Shown here: positions 26,919-35,983 of the stretch, one piece after another | How the letters are laid out: each line of letters starts with the position of its first letter | Numbering within the stretch: position 1 is the stretch's first letter | NCBI GenBank assembly: GCA_029975295.1 | Contig: JARKPK010000079.1 | Span: 1-42,319 of the forward strand | Origin: Thermoguttaceae bacterium | Lineage (GTDB): Bacteria; Planctomycetota; Planctomycetia; Pirellulales; Thermoguttaceae | DNA: 42,319 bases | Reading direction: 5' to 3' | Made by a program: the position numbers and the translations under genes | The notes under the pieces: model-generated | Database searches by the model: none | What the model was told of the DNA's origin: nothing | What the model saw: the letters and a program-made list of their open reading frames with translations, nothing else

Positions 26919-27480
26919 CCCATCCGTCCCGGTGCTGAGCCGTCCGACTTACGCCGGCAGCGACCACCTCGCTCCTGTGCTACTCAGGCCACCAAGAAGG
27001 CCCGTGAACCGTGATCGCAAAGGCACTAGTCGCCTGCTCGCCCCGGTTCCAACGAACAAATGGTAGCGCTAACGGATTAGCTAAGCGCCAATCAACCGTT
27101 AGCAGTCCGCTAGACGACTGTGAGTTGCGTGCGATTGCGTGTTCGCCACGGCCCTTCTTGGGGATACCGACAACGCAAACGAGATGGACAGGCGATTTAG
27201 CGAAGGGCTGCCGACCGATAGCACTGTGCCGCAGCTCCGGAGAAACGAGCCGTAATGACGGCTAGCGGCGATACAAATCGGCTTCTGACGAGCGGTCGCC
27301 TAGTCCGCGACGCCTCAAGCGCAACGCGAGCTGACGGCCGGAGAAGGGAAGAGAATCCCCCACAAAGAGGTACCAACGATGGCAGAGCCAGCCGATCGGG
27401 AGTCGAGTCTACGCAGCGTCTGCTCGCGGACTCGTTCTGGCGCGCCCTGATTGGCGGCGACACAACGCGGCCTATCGCAC
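26919..27480. other. Intergenic region between the ABC exporter gene and the lipoprotein gene
   Basis: No supported gene lies in these 562 bases. This is the leader and promoter region of the lipoprotein-DUF1559 genes (minus strand). Alternative short hairpins are at 27068-27103. No intrinsic terminator is seen for the ABC gene that ends at 27481. Confidence 0.55.
27068..27103. promoter_or_regulatory. Two mutually exclusive hairpins upstream of the lipoprotein gene
   Basis: GCTAACGG (27068-27075) can pair with CCGTTAGC (27096-27103), or GCTAA (27068-27072) with the adjacent TTAGC (27077-27081) around a CGGA loop. The site is about 150 bases upstream of the lipoprotein start on the minus strand. 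It could be an operator or a small RNA switch; both are guesses. Confidence 0.25.
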
Positions 27481-29517
27481 CTAGGCGGCCGCGGCCGAAG
27501 TGTCTGTTTCTGAGAATTGCAGCTGGTGTAAACGTCGATAAACGGCGCAGCGCGCCAGCAATTCGCTGTGGCGTCCGACATCGACTACCCGCCCTGCTTG
27601 CATCACCACGATTTGGTCGGCCAAGTTCAAGATCGACAGACGATGCGTGATGATCACGGCCGTCCGCCCTTGGATAAATCCTTCCAGAGCGTCGTGAATC
27701 GCCTGCTCGCTCTCCAAATCAATCTGACTGGTCGCCTCATCCAAGATGATGATGGCCGGATCGCGGAGGATGGCTCGCGCCAGGGCGATCCGCTGCCGTT
27801 GGCCGCCGGAAAGCCGCCCGCCCAGGGTGCCTACCACGGTATCGTATCCCTGGGGCAACTCCCGTGTGATGAATTCGTGGGCGTGCGCTTTCTTCGCTGC
27901 CGCGATGACGTCTTCCTCGGTGGCGTCGGGCCGTCCGTAAAGGATGTTGCTGTAGATGGTGTCGTCAAACAGGAGGGTTTCCTGGGTCACCAACCCGATC
28001 TGGCTCCGCAAGTCGCGCAGGCGCAGATCGCCCAACGGCACGCCGTCGAGAAGAATACGTCCGCCGGTCGGATCGTAGAATCGCGGAATCAGATTGGCGA
28101 GCGTGCTCTTGCCGCAACCGTTGGGTCCGACAATCGCCACGGTTTGTCCGAAGGGGATCGCCAAACTCACCTGCCTCAACACGGGCTGATCGGGCCGATA
28201 AGCGAAATCGACGTTCTCGAACACAAGCCGATCGTGGTGGCGGGCCAACGCGACCGGCCGCGCCGGATTACGCACCTGCGGCTCTCGATCGAGGCGGTCA
28301 TAAATGCGGTCGGCGGCGGCAACGGCCCGCTGCAACCGATTGAACACATCGGAGAACTTGCGCATCGGGTCGGCCGTGCCCATCAGCAGACCGTAGAACA
28401 CCAGCAACGAACTGAGCGACAACGAACGCGGCGTGATCAACACGCCGAACAAATGCGTTTCGCCGGTCAACAGAAGATACGCCCCGGCAGCCAGCGCCAG
28501 GCAGATGGTGATGATCCCCATCAACTCCGTCATCGGATGCGACAAGGCGTCGTAGCGGGCGATCCGCATGGCTTTCCGGTAATAGGCCTTGCTTCCTTGA
28601 TGAAAGCGTCGCCGCTCGCGGCGTTCACCGGTGAATGCCTTGACGATCTTGATTGCTCGGAACGTTTCCTCCAGCTTGCTGTAGATCAGCGCCATCTCCT
28701 CCATCGCGCGGCGATTCGCCCGTTTCAGCGACTTGGCCAATCGATTGACCAGCCAAGCCGCGAGCGGGGCGATAATCAACGAAAGCAGCAGCAATCGCCA
28801 GCAAATCACGGCCGCCCCGATCAGGCAGGCGATCATCTTCAGCGGTTCGCGCACCAGTTTGCCGAACAGCACGCTGACGCCGTTGGCCACTGCCTCCATG
28901 TCGAACGTGAACCGGCTCATCAGGTCGGACGTGCCTTCGTTGCCGAAGACGGCCAAGTCCATCCGCAGCGTTCGCCGATAGAACGACTTGCGCAGGTCAA
29001 GCGTCGCCAACTGGGCCAGCCGCTCGGTCAAAACGCTGTTGGCGATGAGAAACACGTCTTTCACCAAGGTGCCGACAATCAGCGCCAAGGTGATCAGCAA
29101 CAAGGTCCGGAACGGGTCGTGCGGCAAGAACTGCTCGATGTACGGCTGAAGCCAAAGCGTCCGCGCCAAGGCGATCTCTTCCGCCTGCCGACGAGTAGCG
29201 GACTGTTGAATCGACAACCGCAGCCGCCGGCTCGCATTGGAGTCTTCGGCTTCCGGCTGATCGCTCAGTGCGGCCAGTTGGGATTCGAGCGATTCAACTT
29301 CGGCGTCGCACTGCGCAATGATTTGCCGCGAGTTCTCTATCGAGCGATCGGCCCATTGCTGCAACGACTGTCCGCGAAACACCACTTCGACGAAGGGATA
29401 AACCGCTGTGATGTTCGCGCCCCAAAACAGCGCCACCACGAGGGCCGAAATCGCCGATGCGGCCACAGTCCATCGGTAGCGCAACGCCAAACGCAACACT
29501 CGAACGAAGTTGCCCAT
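27481..29517 (-). CDS. ABC transporter, fused membrane and ATPase domains (MsbA-like exporter)
   Basis: The product has 678 residues and six predicted membrane segments. The ATPase domain shows Walker A GPNGCGKST (464-472), Q-loop TQETLLFDD, signature LSGGQRQR (569-576), Walker B IIILDE with EATSQ, and switch His625. Such half-transporters dimerise to export lipids, lipopolysaccharide precursors or drugs. Between segments 1 and 2 is an insertion of about 85 residues (about 48-132) rich in Gln, Glu and Arg, probably a periplasmic coiled coil; typical MsbA lacks it. The start with ATG and an RLALRYRW basic segment before the first helix fits. No partner gene identifies the substrate. Confidence 0.92.
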   Translation of the reverse strand: MGNFVRVLRLALRYRWTVAASAISALVVALFWGANITAVYPFVEVVFRGQSLQQWADRSIENSRQIIAQCDAEVESLESQLAALSDQPEAEDSNASRRLRLSIQQSATRRQAEEIALARTLWLQPYIEQFLPHDPFRTLLLITLALIVGTLVKDVFLIANSVLTERLAQLATLDLRKSFYRRTLRMDLAVFGNEGTSDLMSRFTFDMEAVANGVSVLFGKLVREPLKMIACLIGAAVICWRLLLLSLIIAPLAAWLVNRLAKSLKRANRRAMEEMALIYSKLEETFRAIKIVKAFTGERRERRRFHQGSKAYYRKAMRIARYDALSHPMTELMGIITICLALAAGAYLLLTGETHLFGVLITPRSLSLSSLLVFYGLLMGTADPMRKFSDVFNRLQRAVAAADRIYDRLDREPQVRNPARPVALARHHDRLVFENVDFAYRPDQPVLRQVSLAIPFGQTVAIVGPNGCGKSTLANLIPRFYDPTGGRILLDGVPLGDLRLRDLRSQIGLVTQETLLFDDTIYSNILYGRPDATEEDVIAAAKKAHAHEFITRELPQGYDTVVGTLGGRLSGGQRQRIALARAILRDPAIIILDEATSQIDLESEQAIHDALEGFIQGRTAVIITHRLSILNLADQIVVMQAGRVVDVGRHSELLARCAVYRRLHQLQFSETDTSAAAA

Positions 29518-29945
29518 GAGCGATCACCGTCCTTGGTCGATCTCCTGCCCAACGGCTGCACACGCAAGTCACAAGGCTTCGGTTCACGACGCCTTTCCTG
29601 GCCCAAACGAATGCAGGCTCGGCCGGCCCGAGAATGCCCCGACGGCCGCCGACATCGCTCGTTGCTTCCAGCATTCGGCCGAGGCGACGCCCTGCCCACC
29701 TCCGGTACTCGCAAACCGCCGCGAGAACAGCAGTTGCAGCGCCCCAGTCATACCAATTTCTGCCGACCGGGCCAAGACAAGATGGGTAAGACGCCGCAAC
29801 CAACCTGCGTTTGCTCCGCGCGAAGCCAGAAACTCCCCACGACTCAACCGTGGTGAGAAGCGAGGCCCGACGTCACCGGCGCCGCAACGCGGAACACGCT
29901 CGTAGAAATCGCTCCGCAGTCGGCCGAACCAACCGGGCCGGGGTT
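29518..29945. other. Intergenic region between the DUF2617 and ABC exporter genes
   Basis: No supported gene lies in these 428 bases. It contains the 17-base motif shared with 41016-41032 (here 29796-29812) and a hairpin downstream of the DUF2617 stop (CCACG 29837-29841 with CGTGG 29849-29853, plus CTC/GAG beyond a mismatch). Frames on either strand lack family features. Confidence 0.5.
29796..29812. repeat. 17-base intergenic repeat, copy 1
   Basis: GCAACCAACCTGCGTTT occurs here and at 41016-41032, both between genes. In both places ATGG stands 14 bases to the left with further scattered matches. A shorter variant is at 3982-3994. Confidence 0.6.
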
Positions 29946-30485
29946 CTACGGCAGTTGAAAGAGCGATTGCGTTTTCACAATCGCGTAATCGTCGGGAAAG
30001 GTGTGGAATGCCTGCACCAAGAATTGGTCGCTGCGCGCCTCCGCATTGATGTAGCTCAGCGCGCCCAGCGAAATGCGGTCGCCCGCCCGAAACTGCTGCA
30101 ACATGCCCTGCTGGCAGCCGTCGCGGGCCAGTTCGGCCTGAAAGGCCCAGAAGACCTCGGGCTCAACCAGTTCCAATTGGAAGCTCGTTTCGTAGCGCAC
30201 CTTGCCGGCGCATTCGACAGCGTCAGTACGATGGCCGCGCATCGGGCAATTGATCAGCCTCCGCCGCGTGGGCAACGGATGCTGCGACGAAGCGGCCACC
30301 TCGGTTAGGGTCAGGCCGGCGTAATTCCACGTAATGACATGGCCGGCGCTGGTGATGTCGATCTTGACGCGGTACTCGTTGCGACGAAAGGTTTCGGTCT
30401 GAAAAACGTCGAATAGCTCGGGATGCAGCGGCCGACCGTAAACCTGAAAGACCAATTCGGCAACTTTGGGACGAATGGTAAGCAC
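29946..30485 (-). CDS. DUF2617 family protein
   Basis: The product has 179 residues. The GTG at 30485 is preferred because GGGGGAG lies eight bases upstream and the product then begins directly in the domain (VLTIRPKVAELVFQVYGRPLHPE). Features seen in this planctomycete family include IDITSAGHVITWNYAGLTLTEV, a middle with FQLELVEPEVFWAF and RISLGALSYINAE, and the end VQAFHTFPDDYAIVKTQSLF. No signal peptide or membrane segment; probably cytoplasmic. No function is known. The longer open frame to 30758 has no similarity to the family and a different composition. The gene stands alone with large gaps on both sides. Confidence 0.87.
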   Translation of the reverse strand: MLTIRPKVAELVFQVYGRPLHPELFDVFQTETFRRNEYRVKIDITSAGHVITWNYAGLTLTEVAASSQHPLPTRRRLINCPMRGHRTDAVECAGKVRYETSFQLELVEPEVFWAFQAELARDGCQQGMLQQFRAGDRISLGALSYINAEARSDQFLVQAFHTFPDDYAIVKTQSLFQLP

Positions 30486-31427
30486 GACGGCGACTCCCCC
30501 TTCCGTAACGGTTTGTTCCGTCGATCCGCACAGGCCCACGCGAGGACCAGCGGGCCCCATGCGCCCGGCACATCTGTCGGAGCCATCTCGCGCCGCAGAG
30601 TCCGCACGCACAGGTTGGCAACACCGCGGCAAGACGACGCCCGCAGGAAGGAAGCCCTTTGCCACCCTCGCCGAATCGCACCGCCTGGCCGTGAAGCCCC
30701 CCACTGGTATCGAACCAAGCGATGTTGCCCCGCGGCACTGCTGCGAAACTACGCCCATCCCACGGCGGGCGAACCCTTCTGCCGCCGACGAGGCCGCTGG
30801 TCCGGGTCGCTACCGCAACGCAGTGTTGCGAGGGCTTTCCACTCAGTTCGCCTGGTTCGATTAGGATTAAGTTGATGCCTGTCGAATCGTGCCACTGCCA
30901 AATCACACACGCACCGTACGAACGCGGATAATCACCCCTCGACAATCGGAAGCGAATGCCCGCTTGCTTTGTTCCTAACGAGCTCAACGCCCGTCGGCTT
31001 CTATGAATCTCTTCCTTGAGGAGCAACAATCGCGCTCGACTGATTGGTGCGGTCGGCCTCAATCACCGACGACCGACTTGCGCCATTATAGGCGCGATCG
31101 CCGAATGCTCAAAGGGTGTTTTCTTCGTCGCTCGGCAGTTTGGCCCATTCCCTCGGACCGACTGCGACCATCGCTGCGCGCAATCGCCAAGCCCGGCCAC
31201 CCAAGCCGCACTTCCGTTGTCGACCATCCGTCCGCAGCACGCAACAGCCGCCAAAACCGACAATCGCCAAACGCCCTGCAAGGCGGATCTCTTGTGCTAG
31301 CATGAATGCTCGCCGAGTTCTCTTGCAGACAGAACTGCCGACAATCAACACAATCAATTCGGCCAACACAAGCCGTTCTGCGTCCGCACGGCCCCAATGC
31401 AACGGCGACGCAATCGCTCTGCGGCGC
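30486..31427. other. Long intergenic region without recognisable genes
   Basis: In these 942 bases several overlapping frames are open on both strands, as expected at this GC content. None has a convincing ribosome site, a coherent protein composition or a family motif. No tRNA or strong hairpin was found. The region must hold the promoter of the DUF2617 gene and the end of the transglutaminase transcript. A diverged or species-specific gene cannot be excluded. Confidence 0.5.
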
Positions 31428-33281
31428 TCACTCGACCTCAACCACGTCGATCTGCAATTTGCCGACCACCTGCAAGACGGGAAGAACCAGGGCCGAAATG
31501 TCGCCCGCGGCCAAGTTGCTGTGTCGTAGCCGCAAACGGCCCGGTCCGGCCGCCCCCAGGCCCAACGTCGCATCCAGCGGCGTCCATTGCCCGTCCACAA
31601 AGACCTCGGTCCACATGTGGTAACCGAACCCTGCCGCCTGTTCCATGTAAACCAATCCGCCCACAACGCGCGAGGCGATTCCCTCGGATCGAGCCAACGC
31701 CGCAAGAAACACGGCATACTCGGTGCAATCACCCATGCGGTTCTTCGCCACTTCGCCGGCGGTGGCGAAGCCCTGCGACGCTCCACCGCGCTTCATCGTG
31801 CGGTGGACGTACGATTCCAATCGGCATGCCTTCTCCCAGTCGGATAAGGGCTGCGTCCGGTCGGCCCTGGGTTCCTTGAGGGCTTCGGCAGCGGCAGCGA
31901 TCACGCCCGGGTCGTCGCTCTGGATATAGTTGTTCGCCTCGCGGTCGGCCTCTGTCGGGCGATCATCCGCAGCCGAGGAGCCGGCCGCAGCATCGGAACG
32001 GCCCGAAGCGGCCGCAGGAGCGTCTTGCTCGCCAGGTTTCAGCAGTCGCACACCCACCTCGGCTTGGCGATCCGTGAGTCGTTCGACTTGTTGCCCCGGG
32101 CCCGCCGCAAAGAGCGATGATGGATCGGCATCGGGAAGGGTGAGGCGGTAGCGAATCGACTTCCGGCGATGGGCGTCCTCGATCGGTTGCTTCAGACGAA
32201 CAACCACGTCCCAACCCAAATCGAACTCGGATTTCGGGATCGGCTTGATCGCCTCCTCCCGCGTCGATCGCACCATTTCCAAGCCCAGGGCGTCGTGATA
32301 GACGGTCCGCAGCACTTCTCCCTCAGGGTCGCTCCAAGCCGTGTAGCGCATTTCGCCGCCGCTCATGCGCAGCACGGCATCGATGCGCAGCAATTCCCTC
32401 GAACCGGCGGGCAATGCGACCGGTTCGAATCCGGCCGCCCTCAGTTCCACCTCGCCCAAGCTGTTCGCGCCGGGAACCAGCACCCGCAACCGGCGAACCT
32501 CACCCGGCTTCAACGGCTTCTGAAGCAGGCTGCCATCGACTCGAAAGAAACCGCCGTACTCGGCCGACCAAGGCAGGTTGACCGGCATGGTCTTCCCAGC
32601 CGACATGATCAGCATCTCCAAGCGGTTGCCAACCGCGCGGCCCACGGTCTTCACCGGTTGCTCGCCCTGCTGAACCGTAGTGCTGAATTCCAGCAGTTCC
32701 CCTTGCGGCGTTTCCAGACTTGTCAGCCAGATCTCTTGTTCCAACAGCCGATCAAATCGCCGAATGGCATAGCGCTGCGAGGCTTCGATCCGCAACAACT
32801 CCTTCCCGTTTTTCGCTTCCGGCTGCACTTTCGTGGTGCCGTAGCCCACGCGCTGGCCTTTGAGAAGGTACACCTCCCACACCTCGCGCGGAGCGGGCGC
32901 CTTGGCTGATCGCCCCGCGGGCTGCGAGCGGGCATCTGCCGGGCTGCTGGGGGTCGGGGCCTTTTGGGGGCCGCCATGGTCGCCGCCGCAGCCTGCCAGC
33001 AAGCCAAGCACGGCGATCGAGACAAGCAAATGCCAGAGTTGTGCACGGCCGATCAGGCGAAAGCCGCCCCACCCCGACGAGTTCAGGCCGCCGAACGCGC
33101 TGCCCTGGCGGAACGCTCTGCCCTGGCGAAGGGCAGCGATTTGCAACGGGCGGCCGCTCCCACCACGGTCGGCCGCCTCGCCCGCGGCCGCAACAGCGCC
33201 CGGAGCGATCTGGACCGCCCAAGCGTCCGGGACCTTTAGAGAGTCGCCCCGTCGCGGCCCCCCTATTCCATGTATCTGCAT
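31428..33281 (-). CDS. Transglutaminase-like (papain-fold) lipoprotein
   Basis: The product has 617 residues from the ATG at 33281, which has AGGAAAG upstream. The C-terminal domain has the transglutaminase-like triad in order: Cys519 (MGDCTEYA), His555 (GYHMWTEV), Asp570 (PLDAT); spacing fits the family. These domains act as proteases, peptide cross-linkers or amidases; the target is unknown. A lipoprotein signal (WHLLVSIAVLGLLAGC) lies about 85 residues from this start, followed by a Pro/Ala/Ser-rich linker and a large central beta-rich region. An internal signal is odd: translation may really begin at a non-ATG codon closer to it, although no ATG or GTG is in frame there. Product probably sits on the periplasmic side of a membrane. 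Confidence 0.85.
   Translation of the reverse strand: MQIHGIGGPRRGDSLKVPDAWAVQIAPGAVAAAGEAADRGGSGRPLQIAALRQGRAFRQGSAFGGLNSSGWGGFRLIGRAQLWHLLVSIAVLGLLAGCGGDHGGPQKAPTPSSPADARSQPAGRSAKAPAPREVWEVYLLKGQRVGYGTTKVQPEAKNGKELLRIEASQRYAIRRFDRLLEQEIWLTSLETPQGELLEFSTTVQQGEQPVKTVGRAVGNRLEMLIMSAGKTMPVNLPWSAEYGGFFRVDGSLLQKPLKPGEVRRLRVLVPGANSLGEVELRAAGFEPVALPAGSRELLRIDAVLRMSGGEMRYTAWSDPEGEVLRTVYHDALGLEMVRSTREEAIKPIPKSEFDLGWDVVVRLKQPIEDAHRRKSIRYRLTLPDADPSSLFAAGPGQQVERLTDRQAEVGVRLLKPGEQDAPAAASGRSDAAAGSSAADDRPTEADREANNYIQSDDPGVIAAAAEALKEPRADRTQPLSDWEKACRLESYVHRTMKRGGASQGFATAGEVAKNRMGDCTEYAVFLAALARSEGIASRVVGGLVYMEQAAGFGYHMWTEVFVDGQWTPLDATLGLGAAGPGRLRLRHSNLAAGDISALVLPVLQVVGKLQIDVVEVE
33093..33128. repeat. Tandem 18-base duplication at the 5' end of the transglutaminase gene
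   Basis: Units 33093-33110 and 33111-33128 differ at one base. They encode RQGSAF and RQGRAF in the doubtful N-terminal extension. Low-complexity coding here is one reason to question the upstream start. Confidence 0.7.
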
Positions 33282-34169
33282 TCCGACTTTCCTAAACGAA
33301 TCACCCGGCTCGACCGATCGGCACAACCGGGACGAGACATCCCCGTACCGTCTTTCCTCGACGGGCCGCCCTCACGATACCGCAGTGTACGCACAGCGAC
33401 CCCGGCGGGCGCTCGACACGCTTCGGCCGCTTCGCTGCGATAATGGCCACTGTAGTCAATGTGTGGCCCCATTGAAGAACAATCGCAGCCGGCGTCGTCG
33501 CGCACGTTCCTCCCTCCTTTAATTTCCAGCAACGATCAATCTACTCCAATCCGCGGCATCGAGGAAGCCACTGGCCGCAAGGCTCTCGTAAGGCCGAAAA
33601 CACGGGCGATGCGGCACCCGAATCTGTAGGGCAACGTCCGATCAACCAAGCCGAACGGCTCTGCCTTGCGGGCCGCCGCGCGAGCATCTCGGCCCTCCGG
33701 TGCGCAGTGGGTGCTCTTGGTATTCGGCGGCTTCGACCGATTACCCCCCTGCCCCGCCCGCGGGGCATCCGGTGCGGACGTTATGTCCCGAAGCGGTTCT
33801 CCGCCCCGAATGGTTGACGCATCGCAACAATGTTGCCTACTTGCCACACCCTGACGACCGAAGTCGAAGAACTGCCGCGAAATGCGCCCTGCGATTCCAC
33901 CGCGCGCCCAACAGGGTGCTAGAGTATTCTGTCTTCGCGCCGTTGCCGCTTTTTCGACGCCGAGATCGCTTTTTCCCCAGCCGGCCCATGGCAAACCGAT
34001 TGTATCGGGTCTGCCGTTGGCGAAGAACCGGCAGGCGACGAAATCGCGGCCAACGACCGCTGAAGAAACGAATCCGTAACCTACGGTTGGATAGAGTGCT
34101 CCCCGACTTTCGGCCCTGCCGTCCCTTCTAGCGCAACCGAGTTTCACCAAGCGCCGAGTCGAGTACACG
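33282..34169. other. Divergent intergenic region
   Basis: The 888 bases between the transglutaminase gene (left) and the plus-strand gene at 34170 contain no supported gene. The minus-strand frame 33536-34312 runs into the neighbour and has an Arg/Ser-rich, unstructured-looking product. I see no strong promoter or hairpin. Confidence 0.5.
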
Positions 34170-34874
34170 ATGGGTTTCCTCAAGAAGTTCTTCCGAAACG
34201 TTCTCCGCGAAGGCAACGCACCGGCCGCCGGCAGCAGCTTCGAACAACTCTCCGAAGAGGAGTTGGAAGCCCATCTCGGCGTGGCGCGGTACGGCAGCTT
34301 CCTGCTGACCAATGCCGTCCGGCCGTCGTACGATCTTCAGATCGTCCCCGCGGAAGGTTACCGCCACGACAGCTACCTCGACGAACAAAGCAAGACCCGC
34401 GTGCCGGTGCTCATGGCATCGGTTTCGCGCGAACGGTTGTTCGAAGTCTTCATCGATCTGGTCGAGCCGCTGGGCGGCGTCGTCGATGTGGTGCTGGAAA
34501 CGAGCCATTCTCAAGGACGGCGCGGGCACAACGATCTTTACCGCGAACATATCGACATGCCCGTGCTGAAGAGCGTCCTTTACGATTTCGAAGACTTGCT
34601 CACTCACGACGGCTGCACCGGTTTGGCCGTGCTCAATCCCGGCGTGCCGCTGGAAGTGCAGTTCGACGAACACAAACTGCTGATCGTCTATGGCGACGAT
34701 TTGGAGCCGTTCGAAGACGTGTTCCGCTTCCACAGCATTCGGCGCGATGAACAGATGAAGTTCATCACCGAGGCCGAACACGTTCATTCATCGAACGACC
34801 AATACGTTCGACTCTTCGACGAGTTGAAGACCCAGCTCGGCATGGACGCCGGCTACGCATGGAACGGCTATTGA
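34170..34874 (+). CDS. Conserved-looking hypothetical protein, cytoplasmic
   Basis: I do not recognise this 234-residue protein. It begins MGFLKKFFRNVLREGN, an amphipathic basic helix that could lie on a membrane surface, but has no signal peptide or membrane segment. The body is acidic and well structured in appearance: EELEAHLGVARYGSFLL, VPVLMASVSRERLFEVFIDLVEPLGGVVDVVLE, DMPVLKSVLYDFEDLLTHDGCTGLAVLNP, LLIVYGDDLEPFEDVFR. The alternation of hydrophobic strands and acidic helices suggests an alpha/beta fold. Codon use matches neighbouring genes, so it is very likely real. No partner gene hints at function. The ribosome site is weak (GAGTCGAG). Confidence 0.85.
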   Translation: MGFLKKFFRNVLREGNAPAAGSSFEQLSEEELEAHLGVARYGSFLLTNAVRPSYDLQIVPAEGYRHDSYLDEQSKTRVPVLMASVSRERLFEVFIDLVEPLGGVVDVVLETSHSQGRRGHNDLYREHIDMPVLKSVLYDFEDLLTHDGCTGLAVLNPGVPLEVQFDEHKLLIVYGDDLEPFEDVFRFHSIRRDEQMKFITEAEHVHSSNDQYVRLFDELKTQLGMDAGYAWNGY

Positions 34875-35266
34875 TCGAGCCGAGGGGCGCGCCTGCGGCG
34901 ACCGAAAATGCCCCGCAGGCCCGCAGCCGCGGCCGTCAGTAAAGCGGCCCAACGGCTCCCAACCGGCGCAAATCAGACCGCCGAGCCGATTCTCGCTGTG
35001 TACAACCGCTGCGGGCGAGGGTTTCAGCCGGATTGCTGCGTTCTGGGGCTCGGTTTCCGGCCGCCGCACCGCTTCCCGTAATTCGCCGTTTCGCCTAAAC
35101 TGTTGCCCATCGGCAATGGCGGTTTCGCCAGGGACGCCCCCTCCGTCACAGAAGGCCGATTCGGCCGGCACGCCGGGCGCCCCGCTTGCCGGCAACAACG
35201 CCAACCCGCCGTTGCGTCGGTTCCCTGAGGTTCGACAGCACCGCCGGGCGGTGGAAGGTCGTTACC
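34875..35266. other. Intergenic region before the zinc-ribbon membrane protein gene
   Basis: Apart from the hairpin at 34891-34920, nothing is recognised in these 392 bases. The frame covering 35116-35979 in phase with the DUF2752 gene is not supported as coding. Confidence 0.5.
34891..34920 (+). terminator. Terminator-like hairpin after the hypothetical gene
   Basis: GCCTGCGG (34891-34898) pairs with CCGCAGGC (34913-34920) around a 14-base loop, 17 bases after the stop at 34874. No T-run follows. Confidence 0.35.
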
Positions 35267-35983
35267 ATGGCGATCGAATTTCGATGTCGGCAATGCGGCC
35301 GATTACTCCGCACCCCAGACGACGCCGTGGGCAAGCCGGCCCAGTGCCCAGAATGCGGCGGCCTGACCACCGTTCCGCCGGGCAACGACATGGGCTTCGG
35401 CAGCGGTCCGGCGCGGCTCGATTCAATGGGCCCGCCTCACGACCCGTATGGTCCAACGCCCGATCCCTACCAACCGGCCGGTTTCGGCCGCCCAGGCATC
35501 GATCCGACTGCCGGCACGGCGCGCTCGGCCGGCTCGGCAGACGCCGCTCGTCACCGTCAGCAGAGCGACAATCCCTACGCCGCTCCTTCTCTGGCGCCCG
35601 AGTATTACCCGCCCGACGCCGCCCGTGCCATCGAGCGTGCCTCGGCTCCAGCGTTGGCGTTGATCATCATGGCCGCAATCGACTTGTTCCTAAGCGCGTT
35701 GGGAGGCTTAGTTGTCCTCGTGTTAATCGCAGCCCCGGGCGTACAAGGCAAGGAAGCCTTCGGCGTCGGCTGGAACATCCCCGGCGCCGTTGTCTCCGTC
35801 GGCCTGAACATCCTGATCATCGTCGGCATGATCAACATGCGACGGCTCACCAACTACGGCCTGGCCATGACGGCGGCCGTTCTGGCCCTGCTGCCGTGCT
35901 TTCACTGTTGCTTGATCAAGTTGCCCTTTGCCATCTGGGCCATTGTCGTGCTGAACGAGATTCGCCCGAGTTTCCGCTCGTGA
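35267..35983 (+). CDS. Zinc-ribbon membrane protein
   Basis: The product has 238 residues, from the ATG at 35267 with GGAAGG eight bases upstream. The N-terminus is a zinc ribbon (Cys7, Cys10, Cys27, Cys30 in CRQCG and CPECGG). A Pro/Gly/Tyr-rich linker of about 85 residues follows. The C-terminal 120 residues contain three to four membrane segments (ALALIIMAAIDLFLSALGG, VVLVLIAAP, VVSVGLNILIIVGMI, LAMTAAVLALLPCFHC), ending LPFAIWAIVVLNEI. This combination is common among planctomycete proteins of unknown role. The stop overlaps a possible GTG start of the DUF2752 gene (GTGA), so the two are probably one operon. Confidence 0.85.
   Translation: MAIEFRCRQCGRLLRTPDDAVGKPAQCPECGGLTTVPPGNDMGFGSGPARLDSMGPPHDPYGPTPDPYQPAGFGRPGIDPTAGTARSAGSADAARHRQQSDNPYAAPSLAPEYYPPDAARAIERASAPALALIIMAAIDLFLSALGGLVVLVLIAAPGVQGKEAFGVGWNIPGAVVSVGLNILIIVGMINMRRLTNYGLAMTAAVLALLPCFHCCLIKLPFAIWAIVVLNEIRPSFRS

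Noticed and set aside
27568-29856. 762-codon plus-strand frame opposite the ABC exporter gene
   Set aside because: Exact antisense of a well-conserved ABC transporter; composition His/Arg/Gln-rich and no domains.
30705-30730. tRNA-like TTGGTTCGATACCA on the minus strand
   Set aside because: Resembles a T-arm, but the stem is imperfect and no acceptor, D or anticodon arms can be formed around it.
30223-31062. 279-codon minus-strand frame upstream of and overlapping the DUF2617 gene
   Set aside because: Overlaps the conserved DUF2617 gene out of frame; Arg/Gly/Ser-rich, no ribosome site or motif.
33536-34312. 258-codon minus-strand frame in the divergent gap
   Set aside because: Runs into the 5' end of the real plus-strand gene and has a Ser/Arg-rich product with no features.
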